A stretch of 64,000 nt of DNA, taken from the NCBI RefSeq assembly GCF_005497185.1, contig NZ_RJTN01000006.1:1-64000 (forward strand), given 5' to 3'. The notes below the pieces were generated by a model that had not been told where the DNA came from, made no database searches, and worked only from the letters and a program-made list of their open reading frames with translations. Shown piece by piece: positions 25,124-36,476 of the stretch. The DNA is from Pectobacterium polonicum (GTDB lineage Bacteria; Pseudomonadota; Gammaproteobacteria; Enterobacterales; Enterobacteriaceae). Position numbers and translations under genes: made by a program. The number at the start of each line of letters is the position of its first letter. The stretch's first letter is position 1.

Positions 25124-25591
25124 TTATTCGATGACAACCAGTGGCTCGTCAAATTCGACCGGCTGACCGCTTTCGAGCAGAATGGCTTTAACCACGCCCG
25201 CTTTGTCGGCTTCGATCTGGTTCATCATTTTCATGGCTTCGACGATGCACAGGGTATCGCCAACGTTGACGCGCTGACCCACTTCCACGAAAGCTTTAGC
25301 ATCCGGGCTTGGGGTGCGATAGAAGGTTCCAACCATTGGAGAACGAACGATGTGTCCACTGATGGCAGCCGGTGCGGCAGGCGCTTCCACTGGCGCTGGT
25401 GCAACGGCGGCAGCCAGAGCAGGCTGTGGCTGCATCATTGGCGTAGCGTAAGCCTGTTGCATCATCGGGTAGTTAACCGCTGCTGGGGCACGACTGATAC
25501 GTACTGATTCTTCACCTTCAGAAATTTCCAGTTCGGCGATGCCGGACTCTTCAACCAGTTCGATCAGTTTTTTGATTTTACGAATATCCAT
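25124..25591 (-). CDS. accB: acetyl-CoA carboxylase, biotin carboxyl carrier protein
   Basis: A 155-aa carrier. An N-terminal helical region ([20 protein letters not shown]) is followed by a Pro/Ala-rich linker (about residues 55-80) and a C-terminal biotinyl domain with the [16 protein letters not shown] motif, whose Lys takes biotin. It is upstream of accC. The E. coli gene is autoregulated through its product; nothing in this sequence shows that directly. Confidence 0.98.
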   Translation of the reverse strand: MDIRKIKKLIELVEESGIAELEISEGEESVRISRAPAAVNYPMMQQAYATPMMQPQPALAAAVAPAPVEAPAAPAAISGHIVRSPMVGTFYRTPSPDAKAFVEVGQRVNVGDTLCIVEAMKMMNQIEADKAGVVKAILLESGQPVEFDEPLVVIE

Positions 25592-25615
25592 GGATGTGGT
25601 TCCGTACTCTTTTGT

Positions 25616-26068
25616 TTAATTGGAAGTTGACAGGCGTTTTACCGCCGTCTGTAAAGCATACTGATAACCATCTGCCCCCAGGCCACATATCACGCCTACC
25701 GCAACATCAGAAAGATAGGAATGATGACGAAAAGGCTCACGTGCGTGCACGTTGGACAGATGAATTTCGATAAACGGAATCGCGACCGCCAGCAAGGCAT
25801 CACGCAGCGCAACGCTGGTGTGGGTAAATGCCGCCGGGTTAATCAGAATGAAGTCTGTGTTTTCTCTGGCCTGATGGATGGTATCGATCAGGACATGTTC
25901 CGCATTGGATTGCAGATGGGAAAACTCCACGTTCAATGCCTGCGCCTGAGTTTCCAGCTCGCTGACAATGTCTGCTAACGTCGTGTTACCGTATTTGTCG
26001 GGCTCTCGGGTTCCTAGCAGATTCAGATTTGGACCGTTCAAGAGCAAAATGTGAAAATTTTCTGCCAT
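25616..26068 (-). CDS. aroQ: 3-dehydroquinate dehydratase, type II
   Basis: A 150-aa type II dehydroquinase, converting 3-dehydroquinate to 3-dehydroshikimate in aromatic amino-acid synthesis. [21 protein letters not shown] contains the catalytic Arg and Tyr; [20 protein letters not shown] has the substrate-binding and catalytic His. It is absent from E. coli K-12, which uses type I AroD. It lies 24 nt before accB, an aroQ-accB-accC order common in gamma-proteobacteria. Confidence 0.96.
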   Translation of the reverse strand: MAENFHILLLNGPNLNLLGTREPDKYGNTTLADIVSELETQAQALNVEFSHLQSNAEHVLIDTIHQARENTDFILINPAAFTHTSVALRDALLAVAIPFIEIHLSNVHAREPFRHHSYLSDVAVGVICGLGADGYQYALQTAVKRLSTSN

Positions 26069-26322
26069 TGTGCTGCTATCTCCCGCGATTGACCAAGATT
26101 GCCAAAACCGTGTCGCACAAAATAGCGCGAAGCTATTCGTTTGTCACCTTTCGTGACGCAAATTGTCCGGCCCGAGAAAGTAAAGTCGTGCATTATAACC
26201 ATATCGTGGCAATTCGCAGCTAAATACTGGTCTTATCTGCGGAGATATTCCTGCACCAGACCGTGAGAAGGCGTGAATTTCACTGCGGTCCGTCACCGGC
26301 TTTTCCTGTATTGCTGCGGCGT

Positions 26323-26922
26323 TTAGCGCCACCATTGGCGAAATTTCTTATAACGTAACAGCAGCAAGATCAGCGCCGCGAGCGCATATAAAATAGGCTG
26401 CGGGGAGAGCGTTTTAACTGACCAAAGATAGTGGATAGGCGCAAGGATGGCGACTAAATAGACGAAATTATGCAGTTTTTGCCATTGCGATCCCAACTTG
26501 CGCATCATTATCTGTGGTGATGTCACCGCCAGCGCCAGCAAAATCAGCCAGCTTATGATTCCCAACGTTAGATACGGCCGGGATATCAGTTCTTTTCCCA
26601 GCAGCGCCAGATGATCCAGACCCAGCTCCAGCAGTGCATAGCTCACCAGATGTAACGTCGCCCAGAAAAAGCACCACAGCCCGAGGAGGCGTCGGCAGCG
26701 AATCAGCAGCGGCTGTTTACCGTAGCGCGCCAGTGGCGTGACCAACAGCGTCGCCAGCAGCAATTTCAGCGCCATTCGGCCGGTAAAATGCTGGATATCT
26801 TTGGCGGGGTCCGCGCTGAACCACCCTTGGTCAACTGACAATATCAGCCACAGCAGCGGCAGAAAACCAGCCAGATGGAGTAGCACTTTTAACCGGGTAA
26901 TGTGTTGTAACGTCAGTCTCAT
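26323..26922 (-). CDS. msrQ: MsrQ haem-binding membrane subunit of methionine sulfoxide reductase
   Basis: A 199-aa membrane protein with about six hydrophobic segments and several His suited to haem ligation ([48 protein letters not shown]). It passes electrons from the quinone pool or flavin to periplasmic MsrP. It lies 78 nt after msrP in the conserved msrPQ arrangement. The length fits the family. Confidence 0.94.
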   Translation of the reverse strand: MRLTLQHITRLKVLLHLAGFLPLLWLILSVDQGWFSADPAKDIQHFTGRMALKLLLATLLVTPLARYGKQPLLIRCRRLLGLWCFFWATLHLVSYALLELGLDHLALLGKELISRPYLTLGIISWLILLALAVTSPQIMMRKLGSQWQKLHNFVYLVAILAPIHYLWSVKTLSPQPILYALAALILLLLRYKKFRQWWR

Positions 26923-27000
26923 GCTGATGTAAATTCCTATCCTGACAGGATGCTGTAGCGAGAAGTTTTGTGTTATTAGCTAGATGTTTTGTGTTGTTAA

Positions 27001-28002
27001 CTAAAAATTGTCGCGCAGATTCAGGCCGCGATACAGCGAGGCGACCTGATCGGCATAGCCGTTGAACAACAGCGTGGGTTGACGTTCAACGTTAAGTAAC
27101 CCACCTGAGCCAATGACGCGCTCTGTCGCCTGCGACCAGCGTGGGTGATCCACATGCGGGTTAACGTTGGCATAGAAGCCATACTCGTCTGGCGCCGCCA
27201 GATTCCATGTGCAGGGCGGCTTCTCACGAGTGAACCGGATATGTACGATGGATTTGATGTTCTTGAAGCCATATTTCCACGGCGTAACTAACCGGATGGG
27301 CGCACCGTTCTGCGGCGGCAACGTCTTGCCGTAGACGCCGACGGCCAGCAGTGCCAGAGGATTCATGGCTTCATCCATCCGCAGCCCTTCTACATAGGGA
27401 TAATCCAGCCCGCCGCCCATGAAGCGATCTTTTTGCCCCGGCATCTGTTCCGGGTCGTAAAGCGTCTGAAACGCCACGTAGCGGGCGTTGCTGGTGGGTT
27501 CGGCGAATTTAATCAGCTTAGCCAGCTCAAAGCCGACCCACGGAATCACCATCGACCACGCCTCGACGCAGCGAAAACGGTAGATCCGTTCTTCCAGCGG
27601 AAAGCGTTTGAGCAAATCGTCGATATCCAGCGTGAGAGGCTTGGCGACGTCACCATCTATCTTAACGGTCCAGCCTTCGGTTTTTAACCCGCCCGCATTG
27701 GCCGCCGGATCGGCTTTGTCCAATCCGAATTCATAGAAGTTGTTATAGCCCGTAACTTTATCTTCCGGCGTGAGCGGCAGATCGAGCTTCCAGTCGGCGG
27801 GTTGGCTAAACGTGAGTGGTTTACCCGGTGGCGCTTTGGGTTTATCGCCGCCTTTAAACCAGGCCAGCAGGTCAGCCTGTGCTGAAAACGGCAGTGAGAG
27901 CGCCGCAGCGGAAATACCCAGCGCTTTTAATACGCGTCGACGCTGATAAAAGAGGGATTCCGGGGTAACGTCGGCTTCCGTGAATTTGCGATGTTTGTGC
28001 AT
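27001..28002 (-). CDS. msrP: MsrP periplasmic molybdopterin methionine sulfoxide reductase
   Basis: A 333-aa catalytic subunit that repairs oxidised Met residues in periplasmic proteins. A Tat signal is clear ([20 protein letters not shown], cleavage near AQA). The Mo-ligating Cys lies in [38 protein letters not shown] is the SUOX/YedY-fold cofactor region. It needs Mo-molybdopterin, so it is a local consumer of molybdenum, about 3.3 kb from the metal-uptake cluster. Confidence 0.96.
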   Translation of the reverse strand: MHKHRKFTEADVTPESLFYQRRRVLKALGISAAALSLPFSAQADLLAWFKGGDKPKAPPGKPLTFSQPADWKLDLPLTPEDKVTGYNNFYEFGLDKADPAANAGGLKTEGWTVKIDGDVAKPLTLDIDDLLKRFPLEERIYRFRCVEAWSMVIPWVGFELAKLIKFAEPTSNARYVAFQTLYDPEQMPGQKDRFMGGGLDYPYVEGLRMDEAMNPLALLAVGVYGKTLPPQNGAPIRLVTPWKYGFKNIKSIVHIRFTREKPPCTWNLAAPDEYGFYANVNPHVDHPRWSQATERVIGSGGLLNVERQPTLLFNGYADQVASLYRGLNLRDNF

Positions 28003-28133
28003 GTGAACTCCCGCCAGTCATTATTATTGTTGACGCAAAGTGGCGTTTTTAATGCTTACCGTTCACTTAGTTATAGATGACTTGCGGTAGAAACTGCGAC
28101 AGGAGAGAGGAAATACTTTTTTGCAGGGTGTAA

Positions 28134-28154
28134 CAGCCACCATAAAGGTGGCTG
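28134..28154 (-). terminator. hairpin downstream of acuI
   Basis: CAGCCACC, loop ATAAA, GGTGGCTG: a perfect 8-bp stem 20 nt past the acuI stop. No strong U run on the minus strand, so its efficiency is uncertain. Confidence 0.5.
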
Positions 28155-28173
28155 GGGACATCAACGAACGGTG

Positions 28174-29151
28174 TTAGCTGATTTTCACCAGCGTACGGCC
28201 AGTGACTTTGTTTTCCAGCAGGGCAGCGGCAACGGCAGGGACGTCTTCCAACCCGATTTCCTGCGTCACCTGTTGATAGAACGACTCAGGCAGGATGGCA
28301 GCCAGACGCTCCCACGCTTGCTGACGGCGCGCCAGCGGTGCCATCACGGAATCTACGCCTTGCAGGCGAACATTACGTAAAATAAATGGCATCACGGTCG
28401 TTGGCAGCGCGATACCGCCAGCCAGACCGCATGCGGCGACTGTCGCGTTGTAATCCATCTGTGCCAGCAACGTCGCCAGCACGTTATCGCCGACGGTATC
28501 CACCGCGCCAGCCCAATGTTGTTTTTCCAACGGGCGAGGCGTTCCGCTGAATTCGCTGCGATCCAGCACCTGTTTGGCACCCAGTTTTTTCAGATAATCG
28601 GTATTATCAGCACGGCCGCTGACGGCGGTAACCTGATAGCCTAGCTCTGCAAGCAGGGCGACTGCTGTGCTGCCGACGCCGCCGCTGGCGCCCGTCACAA
28701 TGATGTCGCCGCTTTCCGGGGTGATGCCGCCATCTTCCAGCGCCATCACGCACAGCATCGCAGTAAAGCCTGCGGTGCCAAGAATCATAGCCTTACGCGC
28801 ATCCAGCGACGCGGGCAGAGGGACCAACCAATCGCTCTTCACTCGCGCCTGTTGTGCCAGGCCGCCCCAATGGTTTTCACCTACACCCCAACCGGTCAGG
28901 ATAACGGGCTGGCCGACGGCAAACCGATCGCTGTCACTGTGACGCACGGTTCCGACAAAATCGATCCCTGGAACCATCGGGAAGTTACGAATAATTTTGC
29001 CTTTGCCCGTAATGGCAAGCGCATCTTTATAATTAATGCTGGACCAACTGATATCGACCGTCACGTCCCCGGCGGGAAGCTGCTCTGCGTCAATCTCGCG
29101 AATCTGAGCGTGGGTCAGTCCGTCTGACTGTTCAAGAACTAAAGCCTGCAT
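28174..29151 (-). CDS. acuI: acrylyl-CoA reductase AcuI (YhdH), NADPH-dependent
   Basis: A 325-aa medium-chain dehydrogenase/reductase that reduces toxic acrylyl-CoA to propionyl-CoA. The GroES-like N-terminus (MQALVLEQSDGLTHAQIREID) is followed by VPGIDFVGTV and the NADPH-binding DIIVTGASGGVGSTAVALLAELGY. It has no zinc-ligand Cys set, as expected for the quinone-oxidoreductase-like branch. It adjoins csrD divergently, as yhdH does in E. coli. Confidence 0.95.
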   Translation of the reverse strand: MQALVLEQSDGLTHAQIREIDAEQLPAGDVTVDISWSSINYKDALAITGKGKIIRNFPMVPGIDFVGTVRHSDSDRFAVGQPVILTGWGVGENHWGGLAQQARVKSDWLVPLPASLDARKAMILGTAGFTAMLCVMALEDGGITPESGDIIVTGASGGVGSTAVALLAELGYQVTAVSGRADNTDYLKKLGAKQVLDRSEFSGTPRPLEKQHWAGAVDTVGDNVLATLLAQMDYNATVAACGLAGGIALPTTVMPFILRNVRLQGVDSVMAPLARRQQAWERLAAILPESFYQQVTQEIGLEDVPAVAAALLENKVTGRTLVKIS

Positions 29152-29201
29152 GGGCTATCTCCTGTGGCAGGATTAAAATGGGGAAGTCATTAACGACTAT
29201 C

Positions 29202-29333
29202 ATACCCGTCATTCTTCAAGCTGCTGTATGTTAGCGTTTCTCACCGAAGGCCAGCCGTTGGCTGGTCAAATTCGTTCCAGACGAATTTGTCCCTCGCTCG
29301 CTGCCTTCCTGCAACTCGAATTATTTAGGGTAT
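29202..29333. repeat. MITE-like palindromic repeat, copy 2
   Basis: A 132-bp element with ATACCCGTCAT...TTCAAGCTG at the left and CAACTCGAATTATTTAGGG at the right, sharing its ends with the copy at 5638-5762. The interior differs and forms two hairpins (GCCAGCCGTTGGCTGGT and AAATTCGTTCCAGACGAATTT). It lies in the acuI-csrD divergent spacer. Confidence 0.75.
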
Positions 29334-29444
29334 AGTTATTACAGGTACTATTTGTTAATAAAGGTACTATGTTGCTTGCCTATGCGAACTGATAAAAAAC
29401 AACAAACTCGCAGAAATAACAATTATTTGGAATAGGACGCAGGG

Positions 29445-31382
29445 ATGGGATTTACGACCAGATTCTCGATACTCGTGGTATTGCTGACAGCGCTCGCCAT
29501 TTTTCTTATGCTTTTCAGTAGCATATTTAGCCTCTGTTACTATAGCCAGTCGCGAACGGAACAACAGCTGCGTGAGGTCACGGCCAGCATCGATCAGGCG
29601 TTGTTAGTGCAATCGCCTGAAAATATCCAGTATTGGCTGCCGGGAATGATGAAGACGGCAGGCATTGTGGCGTTGGATATTCAGGATAACGATTCGACGC
29701 TCTATTCAATACAGCTGCCTGAGGCCAGTTGGGAACGCACGCATCTCTATCATGAGGTCGAATTCCCGCTGATGCATCATTTGAACATGACGATCGCCTT
29801 AAAATATGTCGACCCACTGATTGGTTTACCGCGCTTTGTGGTGTCTACGCTGTCGGTTTTGCTGGCAGCTGGCGTGATGCTCCTGATGCTGTACTTCTCT
29901 CTTCGCTGGCTGCGCCGTCAGGCTGCCGGACAGGAAGAGTTGGAAAAGCGTGCACAGCGTATTCTCAAAGGCGAACGTGAATCAGTGATGCAAGGGTCGG
30001 TGCGTGAATGGCCCGTCAATACCAGCGGGGCACTCGATCAACTGTTGTCCGATTTAGTGGAAGCGCGTGAGGAACGCGGGCGGGTCGATACCTTAATCCG
30101 TGCCTTTGCCGCACAGGATGCCGAAACCGGACTGAATAATCGTCTGTTTTTTGACAACCAACTGACCACGCAGTTGGAAGATGGTGAAGAAGTGGGGACA
30201 CACGGTATTGTGATGATGATCCGTGTGCCAGATTTTGAAACGTTGCAGGAAACGCATGGTGATAACAATCTCCTTCAGGAATACCGTTTCACGCTGGTCA
30301 ACCTGCTGTCGACGTTTGTCATGCGTTATCCTTCGGCACTGCTGGCGCGTTATTTCAGCAGCGATTTCACCGTATTACTCCCTCACAGTACGTTAAAGGA
30401 AGCCAATGCGATTGCCACGCAACTGGTGAAAGCCATCGATATTCTCCCTGCTTGTCCACTTATCGATCGGGAGGAGGTTCTTCACATTGGTATTTGTGCC
30501 TATCGCGGCGGGCAAAGCGCTGAGCAGGTCATGGAAAGCGTGGAGGACGCGACGCGTAATGCGGTATTGCAGGGCGGTAACAGCTGGTGCGTGTTTGACA
30601 GGCAGGTGCCGGATAAAGGGCGTGGCAGCGTGAAATGGCGAACCTTGCTGGAACAGACGTTGGCGCGTGGCGGGCCGCGGCTGTATCAGAAGCCTGCGGT
30701 CACCAAAGAAGGGGTTGTGCATCATCGTGAAATGATGAGCCGGATTTATGACGGAGAACAGGAACTGCTCGCCGCAGAGTACATGCCTTTGGTTCAACAG
30801 TTGGGGTTGGCGACCAGCTATGATCGGCAACTTGTGGCTCGTCTTGTTGATTTGTCGGCGAATTGGCCCGGAGAAACGCTGGCTTTACCGGTAAGTGTGG
30901 ACTCACTTTTGCAAAAACCTTTCTTGCGCTGGCTGAAAGAAGTCTTACTGCAATGTCCGAAAACGCAGCGGCAGCGCATTTTATTTGAACTTGCTGAGGC
31001 TGATGTTTGTCAATATATCGGTCGCCTGCGCCCGGTTCTCACTGTGATTCTGGGATTAGGCTGTCGCCTGGCGGTCACGCAGGCGGGTTTGACGCTGGTT
31101 AGCACGACGTATATTAAGTCGCTCCCCGTGGAGGTTATCAAGCTTCATCCTGGTTTGGTACGCAGCCTTGAGCGTCGCCCGGAAAATCAGCTTTTTGTGC
31201 AAAGTTTGACCGAGGCCTGTAAAGGCACGCAAACCCGGGTATTTGCCGCTGGTGTGCGTACCAAAGAGGAGTGGCGGATGCTGTTGGGCAAGGGGGTTTA
31301 TGGCGGGCAAGGCGATTTTTTTGCCGCATCAGTCCCCGTAACGGATGAGCTGAAAAAATATTCACCGCAGCATCGTGTTTAG
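29445..31382 (+). CDS. csrD: CsrD, RNase E regulator of CsrB/CsrC turnover
   Basis: A 645-aa inner-membrane protein that makes the sRNAs CsrB/C open to RNase E. It has an N-terminal membrane helix, a periplasmic region, a second helix (about residues 134-152), a HAMP-like segment, a degenerate GGDEF domain (RYFSSDFTVLLP in place of GGDEF) and a degenerate EAL domain (REMM where EAL is expected). Loss of both catalytic motifs is normal for CsrD. Csr controls virulence and motility in soft-rot bacteria. Confidence 0.94.
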   Translation: MGFTTRFSILVVLLTALAIFLMLFSSIFSLCYYSQSRTEQQLREVTASIDQALLVQSPENIQYWLPGMMKTAGIVALDIQDNDSTLYSIQLPEASWERTHLYHEVEFPLMHHLNMTIALKYVDPLIGLPRFVVSTLSVLLAAGVMLLMLYFSLRWLRRQAAGQEELEKRAQRILKGERESVMQGSVREWPVNTSGALDQLLSDLVEAREERGRVDTLIRAFAAQDAETGLNNRLFFDNQLTTQLEDGEEVGTHGIVMMIRVPDFETLQETHGDNNLLQEYRFTLVNLLSTFVMRYPSALLARYFSSDFTVLLPHSTLKEANAIATQLVKAIDILPACPLIDREEVLHIGICAYRGGQSAEQVMESVEDATRNAVLQGGNSWCVFDRQVPDKGRGSVKWRTLLEQTLARGGPRLYQKPAVTKEGVVHHREMMSRIYDGEQELLAAEYMPLVQQLGLATSYDRQLVARLVDLSANWPGETLALPVSVDSLLQKPFLRWLKEVLLQCPKTQRQRILFELAEADVCQYIGRLRPVLTVILGLGCRLAVTQAGLTLVSTTYIKSLPVEVIKLHPGLVRSLERRPENQLFVQSLTEACKGTQTRVFAAGVRTKEEWRMLLGKGVYGGQGDFFAASVPVTDELKKYSPQHRV

Positions 31383-32742
<1,360 letters not shown>

Positions 32743-32905
32743 TCCTGTCTGGAAAAAGGGGGGACCGGATGGATGAACGCCTGCGTTTTTCATCTCTCGT
32801 GGTTACCCCTTTTTTATTTGCCTGTAGCCCTATGGGGCGCTGCTTTGTGACGTTAAAAATCGCCAGGAGCGATTTGAGGTTGCTGTCGAGGAATACGCAA
32901 ACTTT

Positions 32906-33889
32906 ATGAAGCCGCTTTTTAGCAGGGGACCTTCCCTGCAATTACGACTTTTTCTTACTGTCGTTACCGCGATTGTCGTGATCGTTGCGGACAGTCGGCT
33001 CGGTTCGTTCGCTAAAATCAGAACGTACATGGATACTGCCGTCAGCCCATTCTATTTTCTGGCAAATGGACCGCGTCAGGCTCTGGACAACATGTCTGCC
33101 TCATTGGCAACTCGTGAGCAATTAGGCCTTGAAAATACCGCGCTGCGTCAGGAACTGTTGATGAAAAACAGTGACCTGTTGCTGCTAGGTCAGCTCAAGC
33201 AGGAAAATGCACGGCTACGAGAACTGCTGGGCTCGCCGCTGCGTCAGGATGAGCAGAAGATGGTGACGCAGGTGATGTCTGCTGGAACTGACCCTTACAG
33301 CGATCAGGTCGTGATTGATAAAGGTCAGGCGAACGGCGTGTATGAAGGGCAACCGGTCATTAGCGATAAAGGCGTGGTGGGTCAAGTTGTGGCGGTTGGC
33401 CAGTTTACCAGCCGGGTTTTATTGATTTGTGATGTTTCCCACGCGTTGCCGATTCAGGTGCTACGCAATGATATCCGCGTGATTGCCGCTGGTAATGGTT
33501 GTACCGACGATCTGCAACTGGAGCACTTGCCTAATAATACCGATATCCGAGTAGGTGACGTGTTAGTCACATCGGGTCTGGGCGGGCGTTTCCCTGAAGG
33601 GTATCCGGTTGCGGTGGTGTCATCGGTCAAAGCCGATACACAGCGAGCTTATACGATTATTCAGGCTCGCCCGACGGCAGGGTTACAGCGCCTACGCTAT
33701 CTATTACTGCTGTGGGGCGTGGAAAATAACGCCAATACGTCGCTGCCGCCAGCGGAAGTGCATCGGGTTGCCAATGAGCGCCTGATGCAGATGATGCCGC
33801 AGGTGTTACCTTCACCTGATGAAATGGGGCCGCCGCTTCCACCTGATATCGCTGCGCCCACTGCCGAGTCGCAGAGAGGTCGCCAATGA
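32906..33889 (+). CDS. mreC: rod-shape protein MreC
   Basis: A 327-aa inner-membrane protein with a periplasmic domain that links MreB to PBP2/RodA. It has one N-terminal membrane helix (about 12-32), then a coiled coil ([34 protein letters not shown]) for dimerisation, a beta-barrel domain, and a Pro-rich C-terminal tail ([19 protein letters not shown]). It overlaps mreD by ATGA. The 163-nt gap after mreB is AT/GC mixed with no clear terminator. Confidence 0.96.
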   Translation: MKPLFSRGPSLQLRLFLTVVTAIVVIVADSRLGSFAKIRTYMDTAVSPFYFLANGPRQALDNMSASLATREQLGLENTALRQELLMKNSDLLLLGQLKQENARLRELLGSPLRQDEQKMVTQVMSAGTDPYSDQVVIDKGQANGVYEGQPVISDKGVVGQVVAVGQFTSRVLLICDVSHALPIQVLRNDIRVIAAGNGCTDDLQLEHLPNNTDIRVGDVLVTSGLGGRFPEGYPVAVVSSVKADTQRAYTIIQARPTAGLQRLRYLLLLWGVENNANTSLPPAEVHRVANERLMQMMPQVLPSPDEMGPPLPPDIAAPTAESQRGRQ

Positions 33890-34374
33890 ACCGTTATCGC
33901 AGGCATGGCAACTGGATTATCTGGCTTTCTTTTCTGATCGCCATGGTGTTGCAGATTATGCCGTGGCCGGATGAAATCTACATGTTTCGCCCCTCTTGGC
34001 TGACGCTGTTTCTTATTTACTGGGTGATGGCATTGCCGCATCGGGTCAATGTCGGCACCGGATTTATATTGGGTCTGATTATGGACCTGATTCTTGGGTC
34101 TACACTGGGAGTACGGGCGCTGGCGTTGAGCATTATTGCTTATCTGGTGGCCTTTAAATTCCAGCTGTTCCGTAATATGGCGTTATGGCAGCAGGCATTA
34201 ATTGTCATGCTACTGTCGCTGTTGATGGATCTCACGGTGTTCTGGGCGGAATTTTTAGTTATTAATGTCTCTTTCCGACCGGAAACGCTCTGGAACAGCG
34301 TCGTGGATGGGGTACTCTGGCCGTGGCTGTTCCTGCTGATGCGTAAAATTCGTCGTCAGTTTACTGTGCAATAA
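33886..34374 (+). CDS. mreD: rod-shape protein MreD
   Basis: A 162-aa polytopic inner-membrane protein with about five or six hydrophobic segments ([21 protein letters not shown] at the start). It is an elongasome subunit binding MreC. It resembles E. coli MreD in length and ends. It is 8 nt before maf. Confidence 0.96.
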   Translation: MNRYRRHGNWIIWLSFLIAMVLQIMPWPDEIYMFRPSWLTLFLIYWVMALPHRVNVGTGFILGLIMDLILGSTLGVRALALSIIAYLVAFKFQLFRNMALWQQALIVMLLSLLMDLTVFWAEFLVINVSFRPETLWNSVVDGVLWPWLFLLMRKIRRQFTVQ

Positions 34375-34382
34375 GGTGATTC

Positions 34383-34976
34383 ATGACCCAGCTTTATCTG
34401 GCTTCCGCTTCTCCCCGTCGCCGCGAACTGCTTGCGCAGCTCGACATCCCTTTTTCTGTGCTGAATGCGGCGGTGAAAGAACAGCGTTTACCGGAGGAAG
34501 GGGCGGACGTTTACGTCCGGCGTCTGGCGCATGAGAAAGCGGCCGCAGGCGTCGCGATTGCACCGTTAGATTTGCCGGTGCTGGGGGCAGATACCATCGT
34601 GGTGCTGAACGGTCAGGTATTGGAAAAACCGCACGACGAAACCCATGCGGCAGAGATGCTGAGTCAGCTGTCTGGGAAACAACATCAGGTGATGACTGCC
34701 GTCGCGCTGGCAGATAAAGACGATATCTTGAGTTGTCTGGTGATAACCGATGTCACCTTCCGTCCGCTTTCGCCGCAGGATATCGAGCGATACATTGCCA
34801 GCGGTGAGCCGATGGATAAAGCAGGGGCTTACGGTATTCAGGGCAAAGGTGGGTGCTTTGTCCGGTCGCTTAACGGGAGCTATTACGCAGTGGTTGGACT
34901 GCCGCTGGTAGAAACTCACGAACTATTCAGTAATTTTGCTGCGTTGCGGAGTGCAAGAGGAAAACATGACTGCTGA
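34383..34976 (+). CDS. yhdE: Maf-family dTTP/UTP pyrophosphatase (YhdE)
   Basis: A 197-aa nucleotide pyrophosphatase that removes dTTP, UTP and modified pyrimidine nucleotides. The phosphate loop is [17 protein letters not shown], with [11 protein letters not shown] (catalytic Asp) and [13 protein letters not shown] further on. It overlaps rng by 11 nt. Confidence 0.95.
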   Translation: MTQLYLASASPRRRELLAQLDIPFSVLNAAVKEQRLPEEGADVYVRRLAHEKAAAGVAIAPLDLPVLGADTIVVLNGQVLEKPHDETHAAEMLSQLSGKQHQVMTAVALADKDDILSCLVITDVTFRPLSPQDIERYIASGEPMDKAGAYGIQGKGGCFVRSLNGSYYAVVGLPLVETHELFSNFAALRSARGKHDC

Positions 34977-36435
34977 GTTACTGGTAAACGTTACACCGTC
35001 AGAAACGCGCGTTGCCTATATCGACGGCGGCATTCTGCAAGAAATTCATATTGAGCGTGATGCGAAGCGCGGCATTGTCGGCAACATTTATAAGGGTCGC
35101 GTGAGCCGCGTTCTGCCGGGCATGCAGGCGGCGTTTGTGGATATCGGTCTGGATAAAGCGGCATTCCTGCACGCGTCCGATATTATGCCGCACACCGAAT
35201 GTGTTGCCGGTGACGAACAGAAGAATTTTCACGTCCGTGATATCGCTGAACTGGTGCGTCAGGGACAGGATCTTATGGTGCAAGTGGTCAAAGATCCGCT
35301 GGGAACCAAAGGTGCGCGTCTGACGACCGATATCACGCTGCCGTCGCGCTATCTGGTGTTTATGCCCGGTGCCTCGCACGTTGGCGTGTCACAGCGGATT
35401 GAGAGCGAAGCGGAACGTGAGCGCTTAAAGAAAACGGTCGCTGAGTATTGCGATGATGATGGTGGTTTCATCATTCGTACCGCAGCGGAAGGCATCGGTG
35501 AAGAAGAGCTGTCACAGGATGCGGCGTTCCTGAAGCGTCTGTGGGGCAAGGTCATGGAGCGCAAAAAACGCAACCAGACCAAATGTAAACTTTACGGCGA
35601 GGTGGCGCTCGCGCAGCGAATTTTGCGTGATTTCGCCGGTGCGGCGTTGGATCGTATTCGGATTGACTCCCGACTGACGTATGAAGCGCTGCTGGAATTT
35701 ACCTCCGAATATATCCCGGAGATGACCCGCAAACTTGAACACTATGCAGGTAAACAGCCGATTTTTGACCTGTTTGATGTGGAAAATGAGATTCAGCGTT
35801 CGCTGGACAGAAAGGTTGAATTGAAGTCCGGTGGCTATTTGATCATCGACCAGACGGAAGCGATGACGACCGTTGACATCAACACGGGAGCATTCGTTGG
35901 CCACCGCAATCTGGATGAAACCATTTTCAATACCAATACGGAAGCGACGCAGGCGATCGCACGACAGCTGCGACTGCGTAACCTCGGCGGTATCATCATT
36001 ATCGATTTCATCGATATGAATAACGAAGATCACCGTCGGCGGGTGCTGCATTCACTGGAGCAGGCGCTGAGTAAAGATCGGGTCAAAACCAGTATTAACG
36101 GCTTCTCTCAACTAGGATTAGTGGAGATGACGCGCAAACGCACGCGTGAGAGTATCGAACACGTGTTGTGTCATGAATGCCCGACGTGTCATGGTCGCGG
36201 CACGGTGAAGACGGTCGAAAGCGTCTGCTATGAAATCATGCGTGAAATTGTGCGCGTCCACCACGCTTATGATACCGATCGTTTCCTGGTCTATGCCTCA
36301 CCGGCTGTCGGGGAAGCGCTAAGAAGCGAAGAATCGCACGCGCTAGCTGAGGTTGAAATTTTCGTCGGCAAACAGGTCAAAGTACAAATCGAACCCCTGT
36401 ATAGCCAGGAGCAGTTTGACGTCGTAATGATGTAA
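34966..36435 (+). CDS. rng: ribonuclease G
   Basis: A 489-aa endoribonuclease that matures the 16S rRNA 5' end and cuts some mRNAs. It has an N-terminal S1 domain (about residues 35-120), a catalytic DNase I-like region ([18 protein letters not shown] and [18 protein letters not shown] with metal-binding Asp) and a zinc-link [11 protein letters not shown]. The start [15 protein letters not shown] at 34966 follows AGAGG inside the end of yhdE and gives the E. coli length. It lacks the long C-terminal scaffold of RNase E. Confidence 0.97.
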   Translation: MTAELLVNVTPSETRVAYIDGGILQEIHIERDAKRGIVGNIYKGRVSRVLPGMQAAFVDIGLDKAAFLHASDIMPHTECVAGDEQKNFHVRDIAELVRQGQDLMVQVVKDPLGTKGARLTTDITLPSRYLVFMPGASHVGVSQRIESEAERERLKKTVAEYCDDDGGFIIRTAAEGIGEEELSQDAAFLKRLWGKVMERKKRNQTKCKLYGEVALAQRILRDFAGAALDRIRIDSRLTYEALLEFTSEYIPEMTRKLEHYAGKQPIFDLFDVENEIQRSLDRKVELKSGGYLIIDQTEAMTTVDINTGAFVGHRNLDETIFNTNTEATQAIARQLRLRNLGGIIIIDFIDMNNEDHRRRVLHSLEQALSKDRVKTSINGFSQLGLVEMTRKRTRESIEHVLCHECPTCHGRGTVKTVESVCYEIMREIVRVHHAYDTDRFLVYASPAVGEALRSEESHALAEVEIFVGKQVKVQIEPLYSQEQFDVVMM

Positions 36436-36476
36436 ATTCGTGCGCTCGTCGTCGGCGACGAAAGAAGGAGAAATTA

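Noticed and set aside
29445-31382. csrD as an active diguanylate cyclase/phosphodiesterase
   Set aside because: Both GGDEF and EAL signature motifs are replaced, which is normal for CsrD.
35512-36051. 179-codon minus-strand frame opposite rng
   Set aside because: Shadow of the conserved RNase G catalytic region.
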